DNA of 64,000 nt from Paenibacillus aurantius (GTDB taxonomy: Bacteria; Bacillota; Bacilli; Paenibacillales; NBRC-103111), in NCBI RefSeq assembly GCF_032268605.1, contig NZ_CP130318.1, positions 2,328,001 to 2,392,000 on the forward strand, read 5' to 3'. Under the pieces are notes generated by a model, which was given only the letters and a program-made list of their open reading frames with translations, was not told where the DNA came from and did not search any database. Each line of letters opens with the position of its first letter. Within the stretch, counting starts at the first letter, position 1. Below, piece after piece: positions 8,351 through 19,984 of the stretch. Both the position numbers and the translations under genes were made by a program.

Positions 8351-8755
8351 ATGAAACATTTTACCGCCAAGCTCGTGATCTTCTCGCTGCTGCTGGGCTT
8401 CGGAATCTTCTTCGGGGTGGATATGGCGGCCAAGGGGAAGGACCCGGGGCCCGCGGCCGTCCATAGCGGGGTTCGGATTCCCGTGCATACCCCGGCGCCC
8501 AAGGAAATTCCGCAGCCGACGGCAACCCCCAAGACGCCTGCCTCCAAACCGGCTCCGGCCTCCCAGGCAACCGCCCCGGCGGCGGGGAAGCAGCCGGCTG
8601 CCGTTCCGGCTATGGCCTCCATATCCGGTGACGAAGAAGCCGATAACGATTCGTTCCTCAACCGGCTGAACAATAAGATCGGGGATGCTCTCCGCCGGAC
8701 GGCCGCTGCCGTATTCGGCTGGTTCGTTTCGGTCTTCAATGTCCTTCTGGAGTAG
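8351..8755 (+). CDS. yqxA: YqxA family (DUF3679) small membrane protein
   Basis: A 134-residue protein with one N-terminal hydrophobic segment (about residues 7-24), a Pro/Ala-rich linker (about 40-85) and an amphipathic C-terminus. Start at 8351: GAGAGGAGAAG lies just upstream and the gene begins 13 nt after spoIIP. The 5' extension of the open frame reads back into spoIIP and lacks a better site. The identification rests on size, topology and position between spoIIP and lepA, as in B. subtilis yqxA. The function is unknown; a role in spore envelope formation is inferred only from its partner. Confidence 0.8.
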   Translation: MKHFTAKLVIFSLLLGFGIFFGVDMAAKGKDPGPAAVHSGVRIPVHTPAPKEIPQPTATPKTPASKPAPASQATAPAAGKQPAAVPAMASISGDEEADNDSFLNRLNNKIGDALRRTAAAVFGWFVSVFNVLLE

Positions 8756-8772
8756 TCCGCGGCAAGCGCTCA

Positions 8773-8801
8773 TTGATGCCGCCTCCGCTACCTGCTATAA
8801 T
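8773..8801 (+). promoter_or_regulatory. Candidate sigma-A promoter for lepA
   Basis: TTGATG, 17 nt, TATAAT, starting 17 nt after the yqxA stop and ending 31 nt before lepA. It would give lepA vegetative expression separate from the sporulation genes. Confidence 0.7.
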
Positions 8802-8831
8802 TACTCTTATTGTGAATTGCGGAGGTAAGGA

Positions 8832-10646
<1,815 letters not shown>

Positions 10647-10677
10647 TCGGCAACACCAATTAAAAGTAAACCAAGCC

Positions 10678-10705
10678 GGCAGGAATCTTAGCATTCCTGC
10701 CTTTT
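10678..10705 (+). terminator. Intrinsic terminator after lepA
   Basis: Nine-bp perfect stem GGCAGGAAT/ATTCCTGCC with a 6-nt loop and four T. Confidence 0.8.
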
Positions 10706-10727
10706 AGCATAGAAAGAAGGTCATTCC

Positions 10728-11885
10728 ATGGGAACCCCATCACCGGAAGCGGTGTACATTCACATCCCGTTCTGCACGAACAAATGCCACTACTGCGATT
10801 TCAATTCCTTTGTCCTGAAGGGACAGCCGGTCATGGATTATTTGGACGGCCTTGAACGGGAGATGGAGCGGACTGTCAGGGCCGTCCCTCCCGATACCAT
10901 CAAGACGATCTTCGTCGGCGGGGGGACACCTACCGTTCTGCTTCCCGATCAAATGGAACATTTTCTCCGTCTGGTCCGGACCTATTTCCCGACTCAGGCG
11001 GATGACATAGAGATCACCATGGAAGCCAACCCGGGTACCACGGATGAAGAGAAGCTGTCGGTCATGAGAGCGGGGGGTGTGAACCGCCTGTCGTTCGGCG
11101 TCCAGTCCTTCGACAATGCTCTGCTGGAAGCCATCGGACGCATTCATAATACCGATGATGTCTACCGGAGCATCGAGACGGCCCAGAAGGTCGGCTTTAC
11201 GAACCTGTCCATCGATTTGATGTTCAACCTGCCGAGGCAGACGGTGGACATCCTGAGCCGGACGCTCGACGCGGCGCTCGCTCTGGATCTTAAGCATTAC
11301 TCGATCTACAGCCTCAAGGTGGAGGAGAACACGCTGTTCCATACGCTGTACGAACGCAACCAGCTGCCGCTGCCGGAGGAGGAGGAAGAGATCGAGATGT
11401 TCCTCCTGATCATGGAGCGGCTGAAAGGCGCCGGCTACGGCCAGTATGAGATCAGCAACTTCGCCCGGCCGGGCTATGAAAGCCGGCACAACATCACCTA
11501 CTGGAAAAACCGCAGCTACTACGGGCTCGGGGCCGGAGCCCACGGCTACTGGAACGGTCTCCGCCATATTAACGTGAAGGGCGTGCAGCCGTACATCGAT
11601 GCCACCCGGAAGGATCTGCCCCGCCTGGAGGTCAATGAAGTGAGCCGCCAGGAAGCGATGGAGGACTTCATGATGGTCGGCCTTCGGATGCTGGAGGGAG
11701 TGAGCGATTCCGATTTCCGCGAGCAATTTGGCGGGCAGAGCATCCGTTCGGTTTTCGGTGAGAGAATCGACAAGCTGGCCGCCGTTGGCCTTCTGACGGA
11801 AACGGAGTCAGGGGTCCGGCTGTCCGACCGCGGAATTCTTCTCGGGAATGAAGTTTTCGGGGAGTTTATTGGAATTTTGTCTTGA
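10728..11885 (+). CDS. hemW: HemW, radical SAM heme chaperone
   Basis: A 385-residue radical SAM protein of the HemN/HemW group. The iron-sulfur motif is C16-xxx-C20-xx-C23 followed by DF, with the GGGTP motif after it. Sequences of this size next to lepA are HemW (heme delivery to respiratory proteins) rather than true coproporphyrinogen dehydrogenase HemN, which is longer. The C-terminal HemN domain is complete (about residues 290-380). AGAAGG precedes the ATG. The order lepA-hemW-hrcA is as in Bacillus except for the GNAT gene inserted before hrcA. Confidence 0.93.
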   Translation: MGTPSPEAVYIHIPFCTNKCHYCDFNSFVLKGQPVMDYLDGLEREMERTVRAVPPDTIKTIFVGGGTPTVLLPDQMEHFLRLVRTYFPTQADDIEITMEANPGTTDEEKLSVMRAGGVNRLSFGVQSFDNALLEAIGRIHNTDDVYRSIETAQKVGFTNLSIDLMFNLPRQTVDILSRTLDAALALDLKHYSIYSLKVEENTLFHTLYERNQLPLPEEEEEIEMFLLIMERLKGAGYGQYEISNFARPGYESRHNITYWKNRSYYGLGAGAHGYWNGLRHINVKGVQPYIDATRKDLPRLEVNEVSRQEAMEDFMMVGLRMLEGVSDSDFREQFGGQSIRSVFGERIDKLAAVGLLTETESGVRLSDRGILLGNEVFGEFIGILS

Positions 11886-11910
11886 GCGTTTATTCGTCCT
11901 GTTGTATATT
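11882..11910 (+). promoter_or_regulatory. Candidate sigma-A promoter for the GNAT gene
   Basis: TTGAGC, 17 nt, TATATT; the -35 box overlaps the hemW stop codon. Transcription would begin close to 11917, right at the base of the inverted repeat that follows. Confidence 0.45.
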
Positions 11911-11917
11911 TATTCAT

Positions 11918-11952
11918 AAGTCCATTTTTCGCCAAATGGGAAAAGTGGACTT
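11918..11952 (+). repeat. Inverted repeat between hemW and the GNAT gene
   Basis: AAGTCCATTTTTC pairs with GGAAAAGTGGACTT-type sequence across 9 nt, about 13 bp with one G-U pair. It could end hemW transcription or form a 5' hairpin on the GNAT mRNA. The T-run after it is short (TTTG). Confidence 0.6.
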
Positions 11953-11998
11953 TGTCATATTCGAATGACTATTTCATGATTATATAGGTGGGATCAAG

Positions 11999-12469
11999 AT
12001 GATCAACATGACCGTGACATGCAGGAAAGCGGAAGAAGGCGACCTGGAGACCCTGGCAGCGATTATTCAAGGCTATGCGGAGAAAGGGATCATGCTGCCC
12101 CGTTCCAAGGAAATGCTCAAATATACATTAGACACTTTTGTGGTGGCGGAAGTGGACGGTAAGATGGTCGGCTGCGGATCGCTCTGCCAGCTGGGCAAGG
12201 AGCTCGTGGAAATCCGCTCCCTCGGGATCACGGACGGCTACAAAGGAATGGGCATCGGCCGGAAGCTGGTTACCTTCCTGGAGGGAGAAGCCCGCGAAAT
12301 GGGCATTCCCAAGGTGATGGCGCTGACCTATGAGGTCGCGTTCTTTGAAAAAATCGGCTACACGGTTGTGCCTAAGGAGATTTTTCCGGAGAAGGTCTGG
12401 AAGGACTGCGTCCATTGCAAAAAGCAGGATTGCTGCGACGAAATTGCCGTACTCAAACGGTTGGATTGA
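11999..12469 (+). CDS. GNAT N-acetyltransferase, ArgA-like
   Basis: A 156-residue GCN5-type acetyltransferase. The acetyl-CoA loop reads GYKGMGIGRKL (about residues 81-91), with the preceding strand VEIRSLGI. The C-terminal part has EVAFFEKIGY and the cysteine-rich KDCVHCKKQDCCDE. The pattern resembles the short N-acetylglutamate synthase-like proteins of Firmicutes, so glutamate or another amino acid is a possible substrate, but the specificity cannot be read. GGTGGGA precedes the ATG at 11999; a second ATG at 12008 is possible. The gene ends 1 nt before the hrcA -35 box. Confidence 0.85.
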   Translation: MINMTVTCRKAEEGDLETLAAIIQGYAEKGIMLPRSKEMLKYTLDTFVVAEVDGKMVGCGSLCQLGKELVEIRSLGITDGYKGMGIGRKLVTFLEGEAREMGIPKVMALTYEVAFFEKIGYTVVPKEIFPEKVWKDCVHCKKQDCCDEIAVLKRLD

Positions 12470-12470
12470 C

Positions 12471-12500
12471 TTGACAACCAATGTTTGGGTTTGGTATTTT
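12471..12500 (+). promoter_or_regulatory. Candidate sigma-A promoter of the hrcA-dnaK operon
   Basis: TTGACA, 18 nt, TATTTT, starting directly after the GNAT stop and ending 11 nt before the CIRCE element. HrcA bound to CIRCE would cover the transcription start. Confidence 0.65.
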
Positions 12501-12511
12501 TGTAGTATCGC

Positions 12512-12538
12512 TTAGCACTCATTAAAGAAGAGTGCTAA
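12512..12538 (+). promoter_or_regulatory. CIRCE operator (HrcA binding site)
   Basis: TTAGCACTC, 9 nt, GAGTGCTAA: a perfect match to the CIRCE consensus, 74 nt before hrcA. It marks heat-shock control of the whole hrcA-chaperonin-grpE-dnaK-dnaJ operon by HrcA. Confidence 0.98.
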
Positions 12539-12612
12539 CGATCTATAGCAGAGACGACCCAATGGTACACGATGTCAGTTTTCCATTAGGAAGGCTTTCG
12601 GGAGGGGTTAAG

Positions 12613-13638
12613 ATGTTAACGGAACGCCAGAAGGCGATATTAAGCGCGATAGTCGACGACTATATCCGCTCCGCCGAGCCGGTCGGTTCCCGCAGCATAT
12701 CGAAGCGCGGGGACGTCGGGTTCAGCCCGGCCACCATCCGCAACGAGATGGCGGACCTGGAGGAGCTCGGGTACCTGGAGCAGCCGCACACGTCGGCCGG
12801 ACGGATCCCTTCCCATAAGGGATACCGGTATTACGTCGACCATCTGCTCAAATACGGAACCTTGTCCAGCGGCGAGCTGAATATGATGAAGGTTTTTTTT
12901 GCTGAGAAAATGCAGGAGATGGAACAGGTGATCCAGCACGTGGCCTCCATTCTCTCGGGGATGACCAATTATACGTCGATCGTCATGGGACCGGAGCTCT
13001 TCAACACCACGCTGAAGCACCTCCAGATCATCCCGCTGAACGAACGGACGGCGGTGGCCATCATCGTGACGAGCACCGGGCATGTCGAGAACAAGACCGT
13101 CCAGCTGCCGGAAGGCATTCCGATGTCGGAAGTCGAGAAAATGGTCAACCTTCTCAATGCCCGGCTGGCGAACGTCCCGCTTCTGCATCTTCGCTCCAAG
13201 CTGTATAACGAGATTGGGGCGGAGCTGGGAAGGTATGTTTCAGGTTACGAAGAGCTGATGAAGGTCATGGAGAATGTCCTTGAAGGGGAAGAAGAACACC
13301 GGATCTTCCTGAGCGGAACGACCAAAATGCTGGATCAGCCGGAATTCAAGGACGTAGTCAAGGTGAAGCATATTCTCGACCTGCTCGAAGAGACGCCGGC
13401 TCTCGTCAAGCTGTTTACCTCTCTGCCGGAAGGCATACAGGTAAGGATCGGAAGCGAGAACCAGGTGGAGGCAATGAGCAACTGCAGCTTGATCACCGCG
13501 AGCTATTCGATCGACGGGCAATCGCTCGGAACGATCGGCATACTCGGCCCCACGCGGATGGAATACGCGAAAGTCATGAGCCTCCTGGACCACTTGTCCC
13601 GAGACATGACCCACATTCTCGGCCGTTGGTACAAATAG
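12613..13638 (+). CDS. hrcA: Heat-inducible transcription repressor HrcA
   Basis: The 341-residue repressor binds CIRCE and needs GroEL for folding, which makes it a sensor of misfolded protein. An N-terminal winged helix (about residues 1-75, with ERQKAILSAIVDDYI and AGRIPSHKGYRYY) is followed by a GAF-like dimerisation region. The start is ATG 12613 with GGAGGGG 5 nt upstream; an in-frame ATG at 12532 lies inside CIRCE and would add 27 residues not seen in the family. It is the first gene of the operon and therefore autoregulated. Confidence 0.96.
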   Translation: MLTERQKAILSAIVDDYIRSAEPVGSRSISKRGDVGFSPATIRNEMADLEELGYLEQPHTSAGRIPSHKGYRYYVDHLLKYGTLSSGELNMMKVFFAEKMQEMEQVIQHVASILSGMTNYTSIVMGPELFNTTLKHLQIIPLNERTAVAIIVTSTGHVENKTVQLPEGIPMSEVEKMVNLLNARLANVPLLHLRSKLYNEIGAELGRYVSGYEELMKVMENVLEGEEEHRIFLSGTTKMLDQPEFKDVVKVKHILDLLEETPALVKLFTSLPEGIQVRIGSENQVEAMSNCSLITASYSIDGQSLGTIGILGPTRMEYAKVMSLLDHLSRDMTHILGRWYK

Positions 13639-13674
13639 CGGGCGCGTGACACCCGAGGAAAGGATACCCGCCTT

Positions 13675-15216
13675 ATGAATACGAAGCAGGGCAATGTCGA
13701 AGGAGAAGACCGGCACGCGACGCTTCTGAACAATGCGGGAGCCGTCCGGGCGATCTGCTCCGCCGTTGAAGGCACCCTCGGCCCGAAAGGGCTCGACACG
13801 ATGCTCGTCGGTCAGCAGGGAGACGTGCTCATCACGAATGACGGTGTCACCATCCTGGAGAAAATGGACGTGTCGCACCCGGCGGCCCGGCTTCTCGTTC
13901 AGGTGGCCCGCTCCCAGCAGGCCCTGATCGGCGATGGCACCACGACGGCCACCGTACTGGCGGGCGCCCTCGTAAGTGAAGGGGTCGCCCAGGTCGTCAA
14001 AGGAGTTCCCGTGGCCAAGGTGGTGGCCGGGCTTGAGCTCGGCATCAAGTTCGCCGCTGAGGCGATAGCCGGCCGGTCCCGTCCCGTCGAAGGACCGGAC
14101 GATCCGGTCTTGAGCCGGATCGCTTACATAGCGGGGCGGGAGCACGAGGACATCGCCGGCCTGGTGGTCCAGGCGGCCCGACTTCTCGGAGCTGAGAAGC
14201 TTAAGGACGAACGCTTCCGCTTTGCGGATGCCGTTACGGCGGTAGACCGGGGGCGCAGTGAAGTATGGCCGGGTCTTCTGCTGAACAAGCTGCCGCTTTC
14301 GGAGGAAGAAGGACCGGTCGAAGGCAGCCGGGTGCTTCTCCTGCTCGACCCGCTCGAGGCCGAAAGGCCCGACGAGGAGGTGCTCGGCACGGAGGCCGGC
14401 TACCGCGCGTACGCCGCGATGCGCGAGCAGTTTCTCGCCGACCTCGAGAAGCTCGCCGAGCTCGGCGTCGGGCTCATCGCGCTGGACCGCGGAGCCGGCG
14501 CCGAGGCGGAGCAGTTCTGCGCGGACCGCGGCATCATGCTGCTGCCGCGCGTCCCGCGCCGCGACCTGCAGCGCCTCGCCGCCTTCACCGCGGCCAAGCC
14601 GCTGCGCCGCACCGCGCTGCGCAAGAGCGCCGGCGATCTCGCCGCGTCGCTCGGCCGCGCCGGGCGCATCGCCTTCGACGGCGTGCTCGAGCGCGTGCGG
14701 CTGGCCGACGGCGCCGGCACCCCCGCGGTGACCGTCGTCGTCGGCGCCAGCACGCGCGAGGTCGCCGGCGAGCGCTCGCGCATCGCGAAGGACGCCGCTT
14801 CGGCCGTCCAAGCGGCGGTGCGCGGCGGCTGCGTCGCGGGCGGCGGCGCCGCGGAGCTCGCGGCCGCGCGGGAGCTCGAACGCTTCCGCGAGACCGTCAA
14901 AGGGTTGGAGGGCTTCGGCCTTGATGCGGTCAGCCAAGCGCTGCGTAAGCCGCTCGCGCAGATCGTCATCAATGCCGGCTTCAACCCTTTGGAGAAGGTC
15001 GAGGAAGCGCGCGCCGCTCAAGCGGCCGCCGGGAGCGATACGCTCGGGATCGACTGCGATACCGGGCGGCTCACGGACATGATCGAGGCGCTGGTGATCG
15101 ATCCGGCGCCGGTGAAGATTCATGCGATTCAGGCAGCCGGGGAAGTAGCCGCCGCCGTTTTACGGATACACACCGTCATTAAGATGAAGCAGGGGGCGGA
15201 GCCGCAGGCCGAATGA
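13675..15216 (+). CDS. Group III (archaeal-like) chaperonin
   Basis: A 513-residue Cpn60/TCP-1 chaperonin that resembles thermosomes, not GroEL. The N-terminus has GPKGLDTML, ITNDGVTILEKMDVSHPAA and the ATP motif GDGTTT (86-91). D373 in IAKDAA is the likely catalytic aspartate, followed by VAGGGAAEL. The C-terminal equatorial part has DTGRLTDMIEALVIDP, as in thermosomes. Group III chaperonins are known from Carboxydothermus and some other Firmicutes, where they sit in the dnaK operon as here. They form closed double rings with a built-in lid and need no GroES. The start at 13675 has GAGGAAAGG upstream. Bases of about 14,390-14,900 (apical domain) reach about 80% GC, far above the ends of the gene. 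Confidence 0.9.
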   Translation: MNTKQGNVEGEDRHATLLNNAGAVRAICSAVEGTLGPKGLDTMLVGQQGDVLITNDGVTILEKMDVSHPAARLLVQVARSQQALIGDGTTTATVLAGALVSEGVAQVVKGVPVAKVVAGLELGIKFAAEAIAGRSRPVEGPDDPVLSRIAYIAGREHEDIAGLVVQAARLLGAEKLKDERFRFADAVTAVDRGRSEVWPGLLLNKLPLSEEEGPVEGSRVLLLLDPLEAERPDEEVLGTEAGYRAYAAMREQFLADLEKLAELGVGLIALDRGAGAEAEQFCADRGIMLLPRVPRRDLQRLAAFTAAKPLRRTALRKSAGDLAASLGRAGRIAFDGVLERVRLADGAGTPAVTVVVGASTREVAGERSRIAKDAASAVQAAVRGGCVAGGGAAELAAARELERFRETVKGLEGFGLDAVSQALRKPLAQIVINAGFNPLEKVEEARAAQAAAGSDTLGIDCDTGRLTDMIEALVIDPAPVKIHAIQAAGEVAAAVLRIHTVIKMKQGAEPQAE

Positions 15217-15284
15217 TGCGGACTTCCCGCCCCTGAGGGATACACATTCAGGCTGACGAGCCTAGCTAAGGAGGTGAACAGACG

Positions 15285-17800
<2,516 letters not shown>

Positions 17801-17825
17801 GCCGTTTCCATCATCCCCCAACACC

Positions 17826-17854
17826 CGCCGGCTGGGCCTGTCAGGCTCCCGGCG
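17826..17854 (+). other. Stem-loop between dnaK and dnaJ
   Basis: CGCCGG pairs with CCGGCG and encloses a second stem GCCT/AGGC. No T-run follows directly, so it is more likely an mRNA stability or processing element than a terminator; it may set the DnaK to DnaJ ratio. Confidence 0.6.
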
Positions 17855-17915
17855 CTTGTCGGGGTTTACGTTTGTAAGGAAGCAAGGGGACTTTTTTTAG
17901 GCGGTGAGTGAACAG

Positions 17916-19034
17916 GTGAGTAAACGCGATTATTACGAGGTGCTCGGAGTCAGCAAGGACGCCTCGGAGGATGAAGTCAAGAAAGCGTTCCGCAAGCTGG
18001 CGCGCCAGTACCATCCCGACGTCAACAAGGCCCCGGATGCGGAAGAGAAGTTCAAGGAAGCGAAGGAAGCGTACGACGTCCTGAGCGATGACCAGAAGCG
18101 GGCCACGTATGACCGGTTCGGTCATGTGGATCCGAACCAGGGCGGCTTCGGCGGCGCAGGCGCGGGCGATTTTGGAGGCTTCGGCGATATTTTCGATATG
18201 TTCTTCGGCGGGGGAGGGCAGCGGCGCAACCCTAACGCACCTCAGCGCGGGAACGACCTTCAGTACACGATGACCATCGAGTTCAAGGAAGCCGTGTTCG
18301 GCAAGGAAACGGATATCACCATCCCGCGGACGGAGACCTGCTCCCGCTGTCACGGGTCAGGAGCGAAGCCCGGGACGAAGCCGGATACGTGCGGCACCTG
18401 TAAAGGCACGGGCCAGCAGGAGGTTATCCAGAATACGGCTTTCGGCCGCATCGTGAACCGCCGCGTCTGCCCGACCTGTAACGGCCAGGGTCAGATCATC
18501 AAAGAGAAATGCGGCGAGTGCCATGGCGCGGGCAAAGTGAAGACCCAGCGCAAGATTCATGTCAAAATTCCGGCCGGCGTTGACGAAGGAGCCCAGCTCC
18601 GGGTGTCGGGAGAAGGGGAAGCCGGGACGAAGGGGGGCCCACCGGGAGACCTGTACATTGTCATTCGCGTGAAGGCTCACGATTTCTTTGAGCGCGAGGG
18701 CGATGACATCTATTGCGAGGTTCCTCTGACCTTTGCCCAGGCCGCTCTCGGAGACGAGATCGAGATTCCGACGCTGACCGAGAAGGTCAAGCTGAAGATT
18801 CCGCCGGGTACCCAGACGGACACCTATTTCCGGCTGAAGGGCAAGGGGGTTCCCCGTCTGCGCGGGTATGGGCAAGGTGACCAGCATGTGAAAGTCGTCG
18901 TGGTCACGCCGACCAACCTGAAGGATGAACAGAAGGATCTGCTGCGGCAGTTTTCCAAGTTGAACGGGGAAAACACCCATGAGCAGCAGGAATCCATTTT
19001 TGAACGGATGAAAAAAGCATTCTTGGGCGATTAA
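17916..19034 (+). CDS. dnaJ: Chaperone protein DnaJ (Hsp40)
   Basis: The 372-residue class A J-protein stimulates the DnaK ATPase and delivers substrates. The J domain has HPD at 33-35. A Gly/Phe-rich region (about 72-100) follows, then four zinc-binding repeats ([32 protein letters not shown]) and two C-terminal beta domains. I chose GTG 17916 because AGGCGGTGA lies 8 nt upstream and the protein then begins [11 protein letters not shown]; a GTG at 17904 would add four residues. A strong terminator follows, ending the heat-shock operon. Confidence 0.96.
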   Translation: MSKRDYYEVLGVSKDASEDEVKKAFRKLARQYHPDVNKAPDAEEKFKEAKEAYDVLSDDQKRATYDRFGHVDPNQGGFGGAGAGDFGGFGDIFDMFFGGGGQRRNPNAPQRGNDLQYTMTIEFKEAVFGKETDITIPRTETCSRCHGSGAKPGTKPDTCGTCKGTGQQEVIQNTAFGRIVNRRVCPTCNGQGQIIKEKCGECHGAGKVKTQRKIHVKIPAGVDEGAQLRVSGEGEAGTKGGPPGDLYIVIRVKAHDFFEREGDDIYCEVPLTFAQAALGDEIEIPTLTEKVKLKIPPGTQTDTYFRLKGKGVPRLRGYGQGDQHVKVVVVTPTNLKDEQKDLLRQFSKLNGENTHEQQESIFERMKKAFLGD

Positions 19035-19040
19035 CCCGGA

Positions 19041-19078
19041 CCTGCTATTCTCGCGATGCGACGATAGCAGGTTTTTTT
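19041..19078 (+). terminator. Terminator of the hrcA-dnaJ operon
   Basis: Eight-bp stem CCTGCTAT/ATAGCAGG with a 15-nt loop and a run of seven T. Confidence 0.9.
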
Positions 19079-19174
19079 ATAAGCCTCGGGTTCCCGTCCG
19101 CTCCTCCTGTATGAGTTGGCCCGATGCGGAGAAAGCTATAAAGGCAAAATTACCCCATTGAGGAGGACCATACC

Positions 19175-19321
19175 ATGAACCGTGAATCCCGCGAAAGCGA
19201 AACCGGCAAGCTGCCGGTTGATCATAACGAGGACGTGGAGTATTCGGAGGCGCTGGCCGACGAGGAGGACCGGGAGGCGGCCGAACGGGCCGAAGCCGCG
19301 GACCAGAGACAGGAGGGCTGA
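19175..19321 (+). CDS. YfhD family small acidic protein
   Basis: A 48-residue hydrophilic acidic peptide. The middle and end read DVEYSEALADEEDREA and ERAEAADQR, the pattern I know from the YfhD family of Bacillales. Its function is not established. GAGGAGGACC lies 5-6 nt before the ATG. It is followed one base later by the next gene, so the two are cotranscribed. A weak TTGGCC/TATAAA pair (15-nt spacer) at 19116-19142 may be the promoter. Like many YfhD-type genes it is easily missed because of its size. Confidence 0.75.
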   Translation: MNRESRESETGKLPVDHNEDVEYSEALADEEDREAAERAEAADQRQEG

Positions 19322-19322
19322 C

Positions 19323-19694
19323 ATGGGGACCAAGAACATTCTGGCTTACTTTCACGCACCCGAAGAGGCCCAGGCCATGGCGGATCGCCTGAAAGGGATG
19401 GGAGCCGAGGAAGTCAGCGTCGATACGTTCAGCCTGACGCCGGGGGAAGCCGTGGACGGAACGGTTAATCCGTTGACGGGAGAGGTGACCAGCCTGGCCG
19501 GGCTGACGCTGGATACCCCCGTATCCTCGCGCAGCACGGGCATCCTGCTCGCGGCGCATCCCAGCGCCAGTGGAATGAGCGACGGAGGAGAAGGGGAGCC
19601 GAGCGGACGAAACATTGTGCTGACGGCCATCGTCCCGGACGGCATTCATCAACAGGCCCTCAAGCAGATTGAAGAAGCGGGGGGCCTGGTGTAG
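19323..19694 (+). CDS. Conserved hypothetical protein coupled to the YfhD-like gene
   Basis: 123 residues, soluble, with no signal or membrane segment. The start has the shape of a ferredoxin-like fold: strand ILAYF, helix APEEAQAMADRLKGMG, strand EEVSVDTFS. After a Gly/Ser-rich middle comes strand IVLTAIVPDG and a final helix. This resembles the small alpha/beta stress-type proteins in which a helix-strand unit is repeated, but I cannot name a family. GGAGGG lies 6 nt before ATG 19323, one base after the previous stop. A strong terminator follows. Confidence 0.7.
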   Translation: MGTKNILAYFHAPEEAQAMADRLKGMGAEEVSVDTFSLTPGEAVDGTVNPLTGEVTSLAGLTLDTPVSSRSTGILLAAHPSASGMSDGGEGEPSGRNIVLTAIVPDGIHQQALKQIEEAGGLV

Positions 19695-19714
19695 GCCTTC
19701 CATCTTGTTAAACG

Positions 19715-19752
19715 AAACCCAACCTGCCGGAATCCGGCGGGTTGGGTTTTTT
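19715..19752 (+). terminator. Terminator after the YfhD-like operon
   Basis: Stem AACCCAACC/GGTTGGGTT extended by GCCGG/CCGGC, a 3-nt loop and six T. Confidence 0.9.
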
Positions 19753-19891
19753 GCCGTCTAGGTCAGAACAATCCGCTGCGGTGCAGGACGGTCAGCACCC
19801 GATAAAAGGCGGCGATTGAGCGTTTGAGTAAAGATTTGTCCACCGCCCGTCAAAGCTTAACGGAGGCGGCCTTTCACGCCATTCCTCACCT

Positions 19892-19920
19892 TTGCTCCCC
19901 GCAGGCACCTATAGTACAAT
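19892..19920 (+). promoter_or_regulatory. Candidate sigma-A promoter for prmA
   Basis: TTGCTC, 17 nt, TACAAT, 65 nt before the prmA start and downstream of a terminator. Confidence 0.55.
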
Positions 19921-19984
19921 GAGTCTATTATGCCCGTTAGCCATAATACGGGTTTACCTTGTTGGTAACTATAGGAGGATGAGC

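Noticed and set aside
7213-8739. Minus-strand frame across spoIIP and yqxA
   Set aside because: It runs opposite two clear genes and has no start signal.
12532-12612. Longer hrcA starting at ATG 12532
   Set aside because: It begins inside the CIRCE operator, lacks a ribosome site and adds 27 residues not seen in HrcA; GGAGGGG precedes ATG 12613.
13240-15123. Long minus-strand frame opposite the chaperonin
   Set aside because: Its Arg/Asp/His-rich composition is typical of the antisense of a GC-rich coding region, and no motif is found.
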